NCBI GenBank assembly: GCA_037447655.1
Contig: JBBHKE010001283.1
Location: forward strand, 195,725-259,724
DNA from: Zygnema cylindricum
Lineage: Eukaryota > Streptophyta > Zygnematophyceae > Zygnematales > Zygnemataceae
Length of the DNA: 64,000 nt
Direction: 5' to 3'
Shown here: in pieces, positions 1-8,835 of the stretch
Layout: each line of letters starts with the position of its first letter
Numbering within the stretch: the stretch's first letter is position 1
Position numbers and translations under genes: made by a program
The notes under the pieces: generated by a model
What the model was told of the DNA's origin: nothing
The model's database searches: none
The model's input: the letters and a program-made list of their open reading frames with translations, nothing else

Positions 1-289
1 CGAAGTCAGGTATATTCCTAAAATACTCGGACGTTTGAAACGAGAGAAGAGGAAAAAGGTGCTTAAGGAGCCCAACGGAGTACTTTTAAAGAAGGAGATT
101 GAGTGGTAATACTTTTCGAAAGAATTACAGGTAGACCACCTAAAGGTACAGAAGGCGACGTTGGTCTGACTCCTCTTAGGAATAACTCCCCTTGGCTTGT
201 TGATCTCGTTTCCAGAGTAGTGTTAGTTAGGGAAGGAAAACTCACTTGGAACAACGATGGTTAGCTCGGAATATAGAGAAATACCATAA

Positions 290-1786
290 ATGGAAGCAAA
301 TACTTGGGAATTAGCGGATTGTCCTCCAGACAGAAAATCTATTGGGTGTAAATGGGTATTTAAACTAAAACTGAACCCAAATAATACCATAAAGAGATAT
401 AAGGCTCGATTGGTAGCAACAAGGTTCACTCAAAAGGAAGGGATTGATTGTGATGAGACCTTTGCTCTAGTTGTTCGGTTCCCCTCAATAAGGATTCTCC
501 TCAGTCTGGTTGCAGCGGAAGACATGGAAATCCACCAGATGGACATTAAGAAAGCTTTTCATAATGGTGAGTTAGAGGAAGAAATTTTCATGAGGCAACC
601 CGAGGAATTCGTGGAAAAAGGAGAAGAGAGCAAAGTTTGCAGGCTCATAAAATCCTTATATGGACTGAAGCAGGCTCCCCGACAGTGGAATAAGAAACTA
701 GATGAGTTTCTCACCAATCTAGGATATATCCGTATCAGCTCTGACCATTCTATCTATATGTTTGAAGATGAGAATGGTGTCATTTTTATTGCAATTTATG
801 TGGATGATCTGCTTGTGTTGACTAAATCTTTCGAAAAGATCAATAAGCTAAAGAAAGATCTTAGGGGCAGATTTGATATGAAGGATTTAGGGGAGGCAAA
901 ATATAATTTGGGGATACAAATGGAGAGAGATAGAGGGAAGAACATTATTAGAATTACTTAGAAAGAAGCAATAGGAAATATGCTTGAGAAGTTCCAGATG
1001 GAAAATGCTAACAGTTGTATCACTCCCATGGACTTGAAGAAAATAAGTAATGGGAATGTAGAAAGAGGAGTAATGATCTTAGACGATCAAATGAGTCCAG
1101 AGGAGAGAGAGTTTATGAAGTCTATCCCTTATAGACAGGTTGTAGGAAGTTTGATCTATTTTATGAATTGTACCAGGCCGGACATAGCGGCAGCAGTTGG
1201 AGTCCTCAGTAGGAGTCTTAATGATCCTAGAAAGAGAGAATGGGAGGCAGCCAAGAGAGTCATGAGATATCTGGTTGGAACCAGAGAATTATGGTTACAT
1301 ATAGGAAGGGAGTACAGTGATATCACCACTTGGAGTGATGCCAGTTATGGGGATGCATCTATGAGACAATGCACTTCTTGGTATGTGTTGTATGTTGGGG
1401 AAGGTGCTTGCTGTTGGAGCAGTAAGCAACAAAAGGTGGTTGCTCAGTCCACTATCGAGGCTGAGTACATGGCTTCTTGTTCTGCTGTGAAAGAGTTGAT
1501 GTGGGTCAAGTCGTTGCTGCAAGAACTGGGGTATATGAAGGAGGGAGTGCATGAAGTGTTTTGTGATAATCAAGCGGTCATAGCAACTGCAGCCAATCCA
1601 AAACATCATTTTAAGGCTAAAAATATGGACATAAGATTAAGTTTTGTAAGAGAAAAAGTTGAGAATATAATAGTGAATCTTGTATATAGATCTGATGAGG
1701 AAATGGTGGCTGACATGATGACCAAACCTGTGCCCTCTCCAAAGTTAAAATACTGTAGGGAAAAATGTGGATTAAAAGAAAATTAA
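290..1786 (+). pseudogene. copia pol remnant: reverse transcriptase and RNase H
   Basis: The reading frame opens at MEANTWEL, a conserved block at the start of copia RT, and runs through QMDIKKAF, the YVDDLL catalytic box (about 800) and the RT end at about 958. An in-frame TAG at 959-961 replaces a Gln codon that is CAA in the copy at 12.4 kb. The same frame continues through RNase H, with TWSDASYG, the EAEYMAS box and FCDNQA, to a TAA at 1784-1786. A further stop (TAA) immediately precedes 290. In copia elements this segment copies genomic RNA into cDNA and degrades the RNA strand. Apart from the nonsense codon the domains look complete, so decay is modest. It cannot encode an intact polyprotein as read. 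Confidence 0.9.
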
Positions 1787-1810
1787 AATTCGACTAGAAA
1801 ATAAAGGGAG

Positions 1811-2771
1811 TGTTGAAATAAGTAGTTTTATTTTGTATTTTCTAGGTCTAAAACTAATTAGCGGAAACACATAAAGAAAATGTAGGCAGCCTGCCTTCAT
1901 TTCTTCTCTCTTGCCCCCATACTTGTTGTTGTCACTGAAGGAGAGAGAGAGCGATGGAGCCATGGCTGCCTCAGCTCCATAGGAAGGACTAAAGAGTGAC
2001 TTAAGTCACTCTCAAGGAAAGGTTGAGTTCGGCAAGACTCGAACTCCCGACCAGCAGAGCGCCGCGTAGCCGTTAGCTCTAACCAGTCTGTCGTATAAGT
2101 CCGTTAGGAGATATAGGGTTTTATTAGTATTTAAACTATTGTATAATACATAAATTATTTAGCTGAAATATGGACAAACGGATATAGAACTTGTTAAGGT
2201 TTAGTGCGAACGTCATTTCACACGAAACAAATGAAACGGACAATTGTTTTAAACGGTCGGCATTTAATGTCGGATTTAATCCGACGGTGTACATCATCGA
2301 TGAGATCGCAGAATGGTCTCTTTGGATTTTATGGACGTGGCATGACGTGGCGCCGTGTGGAAGGATGACATTCGGTCACGAGAATTCCGTAGAATATTCG
2401 AACAAGTGGAAAAGTGACACGCGTCCACTTGTTAGCCTTGTCGTACACCGGCCGTACAGAAAGGACATCGGCCGTAGTACCTTTATGTACTTTACAGTAA
2501 TATGATTGGTTCGTACTTCAATAGATAAGGGTTGTGAGAGAGATTTAGGACTTAGGAAATTTTGGTAGATAGTCACCTCTCTCTCTAAAAGAGCTTTGTA
2601 TAAATTGGCATTTTTGCCGGCTCATAACTTATCGGCTGGTTGGCCGTTTCCAGTGATTCTTTTTGCAACGGACTTATGGGAGTGTAGACTGCATAGCAGA
2701 GGAGTCAAACTATCATTTTACCATCCTGGACAGTAGTGGCTGTGGCTGATGGAGTACTCTTCTTCCTTCCA
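1811..2771 (+). repeat. 3' LTR of copia element 1 (961 bp)
   Basis: It starts with TGTTGAAATA immediately after the purine tract and ends in CA at 2771. The end is set by analogy with the other families: the last bases encode M-E-Y-S-S-S-F-Q, the counterpart of M-E-T-T-E-F-Q across the LTR end at 8855. It contains the shared palindrome GCCATGGCTGCC (1959-1970), an antisense tRNA-like segment (2024-2100) and TATAAA (2599-2604). The leader hairpins seen in the other LTRs are decayed here. The 5' LTR is not in the window, so the age and target duplication cannot be read. Confidence 0.8.
2024..2100 (-). other. antisense tRNA-like segment inside the LTR
   Basis: On the minus strand this reads like the body of a tRNA. 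It has an A-box-like ACTGGTTAGAGC, then GGCTACGCG where an anticodon loop would lie, then GGGAGTTCGAGTC, an excellent B-box. It occupies the same relative place, downstream of GCCATGGCTGCC, as in the other LTRs of the window. I do not call it a working tRNA gene, because I see no good acceptor stem here. Confidence 0.5.
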
Positions 2772-3584
2772 AGAGAATAATCTCTCACTACCTCCACTTC
2801 GTCTCTACTATTTTCTTCATTCAAACCCGAAACAAGAATCTGATTTCTCCTCTTTTTCTTTTTTCTTCATCTTCGTCACTTTTTTCAATCCTCCTCGTTG
2901 TCAATATATGACCAAAACAGCTGGTAAAGCTGCCGGTCTTTCGCTAACACGAAACTCCTCCTCTTCTCCCTACTAATCATGGACACATTAAAACTTCAAT
3001 TCAACAAAATACACAAAAAAATGTGCTGTCATTGACGACAAAAATCAAATAAATTTGTACACACTCAAACTGCGGACAGAAATTGAGAATGCCAAACTTG
3101 AATGACGCTTCTTCCAAACTGATTGGCGATTTAGGTAATTGCCACACCATTCACCTTGATTCACTTTGATTCACGTCTTCAATAAAATAAACGTACAAAA
3201 GTACGAAATAAAACTCCCTCCAAAAATAGATCTTCAAAATGTCGAGATTCATTTTCAACTCACGAGAACACACTTACTTTCTTCTTCATAAACCACTCCT
3301 TTAGACCTCAATCAATATACCACATGGGCAACTTTATTTCTCCTCCCAAAGAAAATTTATCTTCTTCTCTTCACTCTTCTTTTTACTCTTCTTCTCTCTC
3401 ATCAAATCACTCTTTTTAATGCACTTCTCATCACACTATTCTTCACTTAATTCACTCTTCTCTTCTTCACTTTCTTCGACTTCTTCGACAACTTCTTCGG
3501 ATTCTTCATCTACTTCTTCTTCATCATCTTCTTCTACTTAAATATAAGAATCACCTGCATCCGGATCAAGATCCGGTTCACTCT
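2772..3584. other. no gene recognised; pyrimidine-rich, element F interior
   Basis: It contains CTT/TTC-rich stretches (about 2800-2900 and 3350-3540). Read on the minus strand, the latter give a Glu/Asp-rich tract of the kind seen near the N-terminus of the gag at 30183. It is therefore probably decayed gag of the minus-strand element whose primer site is at 3834-3845. No LTR or other domain is recognised in 2772-3340. Confidence 0.4.
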
Positions 3585-3833
3585 TCAAAGGACAAAAGCC
3601 TTTTCTTCCTCCCATCTCAATCTGAATTTTAACATCAACATAAAGGGTAAACTTGTAGAACAAGCCACACAACACAACCTCCGAACTTCTTTCACCTCCG
3701 AATCTATCTCGGCCAAAAGGACGAGAAGGAAGGGCCTCCTCCTATTGAGCCCCTCTAAGCTTGAATGACGACAAATCCTCCTTCTTTCCTTCCGTCTCTC
3801 CATTATCCTAACACTCATGGAGTACTACATCCT
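3585..3833 (-). pseudogene. decayed gag leader of minus-strand copia element F
   Basis: It lies directly inside the primer-binding site of a minus-strand LTR element, so by position it is the start of gag. An open frame of 77 codons (MSVRIMERRK...) is present, followed leftward, in other frames, by an acidic low-complexity tract. The gag at 30183 has a comparable long N-terminal extension with Ser/Glu/Lys-rich tracts, which is why I assign this as gag. No CCHC knuckle or capsid motif can be seen, and the element appears truncated on its left by unrelated sequence. The function assignment is by position only. Confidence 0.35.
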
Positions 3834-3845
3834 GCTCCGATACCA
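3834..3845 (-). promoter_or_regulatory. primer-binding site, initiator tRNA-Met 3' end (element F)
   Basis: The minus strand reads TGGTATCGGAGC, one mismatch from TGGTATCAGAGC, the usual plant copia site complementary to the 3' end of initiator tRNA-Met. It sits six bases inside the LTR end at 3852. It marks the element as minus-strand and as a different priming type from the GGTTATGGGCCCA elements. Confidence 0.75.
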
Positions 3846-3851
3846 ATTAAT

Positions 3852-4699
3852 TGGATCGAATAATAAAACACCGAGTGCAAATGCCAGCGGAATCATAAAT
3901 GACAAAGCACACACAAGAGAAATATAACCCCAAGGAAGTCAATATATTCCAAAGGGAAACCTTTCTTACATAATTTCCTCACAACCTCTAAACACTCTCA
4001 CTTCTAACTCCTCTTAATCATATAAAAGATAATCTTCACAAACCTCCTCTAGCTCCTCAAGAAACACCACAAAGCTATCAAACTCCCTTAACTCCTTGAA
4101 CTCTTTCATAATCTACAAGGAGGATCAACTCTCGCCCAATTGATAAAAACTTCTCTCTCGCTACGCCTCAATATACTCTTTCAAACGTCACGTTACAATA
4201 CCAACCAAACCGTACATGTAAATCGCACTAACCGCTAACCAATCAAACTACACCAATACGTTACACAACACGGTACACTAGTAGAAACGCGTAAGAGTCA
4301 ACGTGGTGAAACAAACGACCGACAAGTGTGAACCGACTTGAACTACACGGTACGACTAGAACTTACGTGAACCAAAACGACCAAACAATTTCCACGTCAC
4401 TTCTATAATACGACTCAAACTTACGTGAAACAAAACGAAACGAACAATCAATTTCCACGTCACTTCTATAGTACTATTCAAACTTACGTGAAACGAAACG
4501 AACATTCAATTTCTACGTCACATCAAATACCCAACGACAAAACTACTTCGTCGCTGGCACTTGAAAATCCAGCGACGAAACTACTTCGTCGCTGGCACTT
4601 CAAATATCCAGCGACGAAACTACTTCGTTGCTGGTCGTTGCTGCTTTAGCTACGAGAATGACTCGTCGCTAAAAGAGTTCTCAGTACTAAATCCTAACA
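3852..4699 (-). repeat. 5' LTR of minus-strand copia element F (848 bp)
   Basis: On the minus strand it begins TGTTAGGATTT (4699) and ends CGATCCA (3852), next to the primer site. The start resembles that of the LTR at 35006 (CGTTAGGATT) and the end resembles its TTTTCGATCC. This places it in the same lineage as element E. It contains three near-palindromic hairpin units (4531-4634). It abuts a copia RT relic at 4700, so F inserted into or recombined with that relic. The 3' LTR of F is not found. Confidence 0.75.
4531..4634. repeat. three tandem hairpin units in LTR F
   Basis: There are three 27-bp units at 4531-4557, 4569-4595 and 4608-4634, separated by 11-12 bp. Each is an inverted repeat of CCAGCGACGAA around the loop ACTAC. 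The middle unit is a perfect 11-bp stem; the outer two carry a few substitutions. A related half-unit follows to about 4672. Confidence 0.85.
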
Positions 4700-7225
4700 G
4701 AAAATCACACATATCTCATCTTCAAACATATAGATAGAATGGTCAGAGCTAATCTGGATATATCTTAGACTGGTGAGAAACTCATCTAGTTTGTTATTCC
4801 ACTGTCGAGGAGCCTGCTTAAATCCATATAAGGACTTTATGAGCTTGCAGACTTTGCTCTCTTCCCCTTTCTCCACGAATCCCTCTGGTTGCCGCATGAA
4901 GATATTTTCCTTTAACTCACCATTGAAAAATGCATTCTTAATGTCCATCTGATGATTTTCCATGTCTTCTGCTGCTGCTAGACTGAGGAGAATCTTTACT
5001 GATGGGAACCGAACAACTAGAGCAAACGTCTCCTCATAGTCAATCACCTCTTTTTGGGTGAACCCCTTTGCTACCAAACGAGCAGTATATCTTTCAATGG
5101 TATTATCTGGGTTCAGTTTTAGTTTAAATGCCCATTTACAGCCAATACGTTTTTTGTCTGGGGGACAATCCGCTAGTTTCTAAGTATTTGCTTCCTTGAT
5201 GGAAGCCATCTCATCATTTATGGCTCTAATCCATCAGTCTTTTTTTGGGCTGTTCACTGCCTCCTAGTGTAACAAGGTTACAGAGTTGGGTACTTAATTG
5301 CTAGCAAATAGGCAACTATAGTTGCGTTGTCAAAGCACCGCAGCTGCGATTCCAAACCAGCGCAATATAGCAGCGTAGCAACTTAGCGGCGTAGCTACTT
5401 AGTAGCGTAGCAGCATAGCAGCGCAGCAGAGCAACGCAGCTTAGCAGTATAGCAACGCCGTGGAATGTAGATAGAACGATATTGTTCTAGAAGGATATTT
5501 CAAGATTTTTCTCGGTACACGTGAAGGTCCACGTGTACAGTTGTACAGTACTGGGTTGATTACCAGCTAGTTAGTTTAAGTAGTGAAGTAGACCTAGTTA
5601 GCAGGTTACCCTTGTAATAGACTTTCGTAGCGAGCGCTGAATCTTGTAATCTGCTCTTGGGTAATAAAGTGCAACCTTGTCTGTCCTGTCTCTGTACTCC
5701 TGTTGTTGCTACGGGAAGATCCTTTGAGCTTTCTGCTGTGCATTGTGGTGTATTGTGGTGCTTATTGTTGTTCATTTTACACCAAGTATGATTGCCTCCA
5801 AGTATGACTGAGGCTCATCAAGATGAGATAGCTTTCTTACCTTATGAGCAACTTGTTTCTCTTATATCTTTTTGTTGCTCCTTCTCCTTCCCTCAAACTT
5901 TGAAGCTTGAATGGAAGGAAGTCTCGGGTTTCTCCTTACTGTCTCAACGGCTAGCCTATTCATGGAAGCCGGTTCCACTTCCTTCCCTTCTGTCTCCTCG
6001 AAGTCCACAGGAATATGTGAGTTGTCTGGTAGATCTCTTTTATCTTGGATCTCCCCTGAATCTGCAATCATTGTTTCACTCATGTCCTTTCTAAGAAAGA
6101 CATGACTCTCCTCGCTTTAAGACACAAAACGGATTTTTATCTTCTTGGTATATTTGAAGGGGTCAATTGACTTCCCTTCATCCTTGACAACTACGTGTTT
6201 GACCAGAATTATATCTTGCTTTGCTCAGTCATAGACTCTATATCCCTTGACATCCTCATCACATCCTACAAAGGATATACGTTTGCCCTTAGCATCTAGT
6301 TTCCAGTTTTTCTTATCCGTATCAAGACTGTAAACTTGGCTACCGAATACTTTAAGGTGTGAGATATGTGGTTGCCTTCCAACCCATCTCTCATAAGGTG
6401 TCATTCCCTTTACGGGTGAGGTAAGGACTCTATTCTTAATGTAGTTGGCACAGTTCATGGCTTCTGCCCAAAATCTCTTTCCTATTTTCTTGTTAGCCAA
6501 CATACTACATACACTATCTCCTAGTGTTCGGTTCAATCTTTCAGCTACCCCATTTTGTTCCACGTTATATGGTATAGTTTTTTGGTGCTAAACTCCCTCA
6601 TCTCTCAGGTATTCCTCAAACTGGTTAGAGGTATATTCTCCCCCATTATCACTCCTTATTCTCTTAATGGGGGTTCCATGCAACTTCTCACTCTAGGCTT
6701 TATATTCTTTGAAGTAAGTTGGTGTTTCAGACTTTGTTTTTAGGAAGTAGACTCTAGAGTACCTAGACCACTCATCAGTTATTGTTTACATAAACCTCTT
6801 CCCTCCAACCGAAGGTACTCTTGCAGGTCCCCAGATATCTGTGTGGACTAGATCTAGTACATTTTCCCCCCTATATGTGGCGGCTTTGGGGAAAGGAAGT
6901 ATGTGAGCTTTTCCTTGAGCACATCCACTACACTCATCCAACATTTCATTATCACCAAACTAAATGCCTTCTACTACACAAAGCTTCTTCATTTCCCTCA
7001 ACCTATCAAAATGCATATGCCCCAACCGCTTATGCCAAATCATCAATTTTGGAAAACCAACATAATAAGCATTGTTCTTTTCATTACTTAGGTTAAGCCT
7101 AAACATGCCTTGGCTACCTTTATCTGCCGTGAAGTAGACTTCATCCCCATACTTAGCTGTGAAGACTCCCTTTCTAGTGAAGGTATGAAACTCTTTGTCA
7201 TCTAACACAGATGTATCCTTAGTTG
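4700..7225 (-). pseudogene. copia pol relic (GAG-pre-integrase, integrase, RT), split by a solo LTR
   Basis: Reading right to left on the minus strand, the GAG-pre-integrase region contains IWHKRLGHMH (6960-7208). The integrase core contains EQNGVAERLNRTLG (around 6225-6563) and decayed parts up to about 6900. A connecting region follows (5790-6120), then RT with ENHQMDIKNAF and LYGFKQAPRQW (4694-5077, decayed to about 5262). Several frameshifts and stops separate the pieces. The RT palm YVDD box, RNase H, gag and both LTRs are missing, and the left end is cut by LTR F at 4699. A 514-bp solo LTR interrupts the RT-proximal part at 5268-5781. The protein type is the same as in the elements at 7965 and 18388. 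Confidence 0.85.
5268..5781 (+). repeat. solo LTR (514 bp) inserted in the copia relic
   Basis: It begins TGTAAC and ends TTTTACA, giving the short inverted ends TGTAA/TTACA expected of an LTR. It is flanked by CCTAG (5263-5267) and CCAAG (5782-5786), a 5-bp target duplication with one change. It contains AATAAA at 5663-5668 and an AGCAGCGTAGC-like simple repeat (about 5341-5460). The surrounding copia reading frame continues on both sides. Just right of it a 17-bp segment (CCAAGTATGA...) of the host relic is repeated. The family is unrelated to the other LTRs in the window. Confidence 0.75.
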
Positions 7226-7964
7226 AGTGAACCAGATCCAGAAATTAATGAGTTAACCGTGGAGGGCAAATTAATGAATGGAAAGTTTAGGATAGCTGAA
7301 TTTATTATGATTCTCACTACACTGCATAGTTTGAAAAATCCTTATGATGAAATTCTCAATAGCAAACCTATGTTATGACAGTTAAGTAAAGAAAACACCA
7401 GACACAATTTGATCAGATTTGAGTCATTAGTAGAAGGAAAACCGTTAACAATAATGGTCGACTCAGGTGCTACAGATAATTTTATCTCACATAAATTTGT
7501 AGCGGAAAATAAAATTCCTACTGTTATAAGGGAAAACCCTTTACATGTTCAAGTGGCAAATGGTACTAAGTCCACATTAGACTTACAAACTAACACAACA
7601 GAAGTTGATATCCAGGGTCATAAAATAAAAGTTGTGTGTGAAATAATGAATTTGGGAAGTGAGGAACAAATTTTGGGAAAGCCTTGGTTAATTGAACATA
7701 ATCATCAAATTAATTGGGAAATTAACAGCTTGAAGGTGAAGTCTAAAAATGGTTGGAAGGTTTTGCAAGCATTATCATCTAAGAAATTGCATAGAAATAA
7801 TATAAACAACATAAACAGATTGGGAGTGAAAGGTTTGATTTTTACTAAACAGTTTAAAAGGCACTTAAAAGATAAAACAAATCATGTTTTCTTATTATTA
7901 GTAACTAAGGTAGTTACTAATGAAAGGGGGGGGGGGAGAAAACACTAACATTGATGTTATTCCT
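7226..7964 (+). pseudogene. Ty3/gypsy protease-region relic, left half
   Basis: An open frame from 7409 to 7948 (179 codons) contains VDSGATDNFIS, the D-S-G-A active-site box of a retropepsin. Downstream come VQVANG and ILGKPWL, a pattern typical of Ty3/gypsy proteases. In-frame sequence upstream to about 7230 is interrupted by a TGA at about 7376. The frame ends after a G-run at about 7926, and the copia element at 7965 interrupts the gene. The continuation lies at 14175-14332. In gypsy elements this aspartic protease processes Gag-Pol. The RT, RNase H and integrase parts of this copy are not present next to it. Confidence 0.75.
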
Positions 7965-8107
7965 TGTTGAAAAGAGGTAATTAATAGTTCACTTCCCTAT
8001 TTTAGTTTCGCTTTAAAGAAAGAGAGTGAGGATCAAAGTCGCGCCATGGCTGCCGCCATATTTAGAAAGTGGCAGTTTTTGCAGTTTAGGGTATTTTGGC
8101 TAAAATG

Positions 8108-8178
8108 ATGCCTAGGTCTAGATTTGAACCTATGACCTCTAGATTATTTATAGCCTTACGCCTTAACCATTAAGGCGT
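8108..8178 (-). other. antisense tRNA-like segment in the 5' LTR of element 2
   Basis: The minus strand reads AATGGTTAAGGCG (A-box-like, as in Leu/Ser-type tRNA D-arms), a CTATAAA loop-like stretch, then AGGTTCAAATCTAG, a near-perfect B-box. The spacing between the boxes is about 40 nt, within the Pol III range. The identical segment recurs in the 3' LTR at 13427-13497. Confidence 0.5.
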
Positions 8179-8625
8179 TACGAAACGATACACGTGACGG
8201 GTTTCATAAATATATAAACATTAACGAAACAACTAATTAACAGCAGACTAACCAAAAGGAGCAATTTCTGCATGTACGCGAATCTGAACCGTGTAAAATA
8301 TGTTTTGATCGGACGGTCGGCATTATAGCCGCCACGCGAAGTGAGCTTTTTGGCGGCATACGGATATAGCGTCACGGGGTGCCACGTGGCGCCACATTAT
8401 TTGATACCGGAGAAGATGGGAGGAGGAACCATGGCTTCCGATATGACAGGTGTCACCTTGTAGACCTTGTCGTACAATGGTTGTACAATAAGTACATCGC
8501 CCATTGTACTTTCTTGTACTTTATAGTGTTTCTATTGGACTAGGGTTTAATAGTAGGTAGTCGTGAGTAGGCAGACCGAGACTTAGTAATATTTAGGTAC
8601 CTCTCTCTCTAAGAGAGCTTGTAAC

Positions 8626-8631
8626 TATAAA
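8626..8631 (+). promoter_or_regulatory. TATA box of the element 2 LTR
   Basis: CTATAAAGG lies about 230 bp before the LTR end. An equivalent TATA-like motif follows a CTCTC-rich stretch in the other LTRs, at 2599, about 23685, 48654 and about 51855, and on the minus strand at about 46050 and 53922. The recurring position supports a promoter. Confidence 0.65.
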
Positions 8632-8696
8632 GGTCATCTTTGACCAGCCATAACTTACTGCTCGGGTGAGCAAATTCAGTGATTCTTTTTGCGTTT

Positions 8697-8729
8697 GACT
8701 CAGGGGAGTCTTGTCCTCACAAGGGTGAG
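8697..8729 (+). other. tandem leader RNA hairpins (H1, H2)
   Basis: H1 is GACTC-AGGG-GAGTC (8697-8710) and H2 is CTCAC-AAGG-GTGAG (8716-8729). Both lie between the predicted transcription start and the primer site. The same pair is present in the LTRs of elements C, B and A with different but compensating stem bases. This argues for a conserved RNA structure rather than chance. Confidence 0.65.
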
Positions 8730-8835
8730 AGTGGTCAGAATATTTGTGTGCCTGGGCGGCGCTTATTCAGCGGGAAAGTAGAAGGGGCAAATATTATCCT
8801 AGAGGCTTTACATACGCTGCTCATTCTGTGGGTCA

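Larger units (their letters stand above)
1..2771 (+). mobile_element. Ty1/copia element 1, 3' part (5' end outside window)
   Basis: This is the 3' portion of a copia-superfamily LTR retrotransposon. Bases 1-289 are a decayed integrase-to-RT connecting region with stops, followed by RT and RNase H (290-1786), a purine-rich tract (about 1798-1810) and a 3' LTR (1811-2771). Gag, protease, integrase and the 5' LTR lie outside the window or are lost. The protein is closely related to the element at 7965-14174 and to elements C and D. The orientation is seen directly from the domain order RT, RNase H, purine tract, LTR. Confidence 0.9.
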
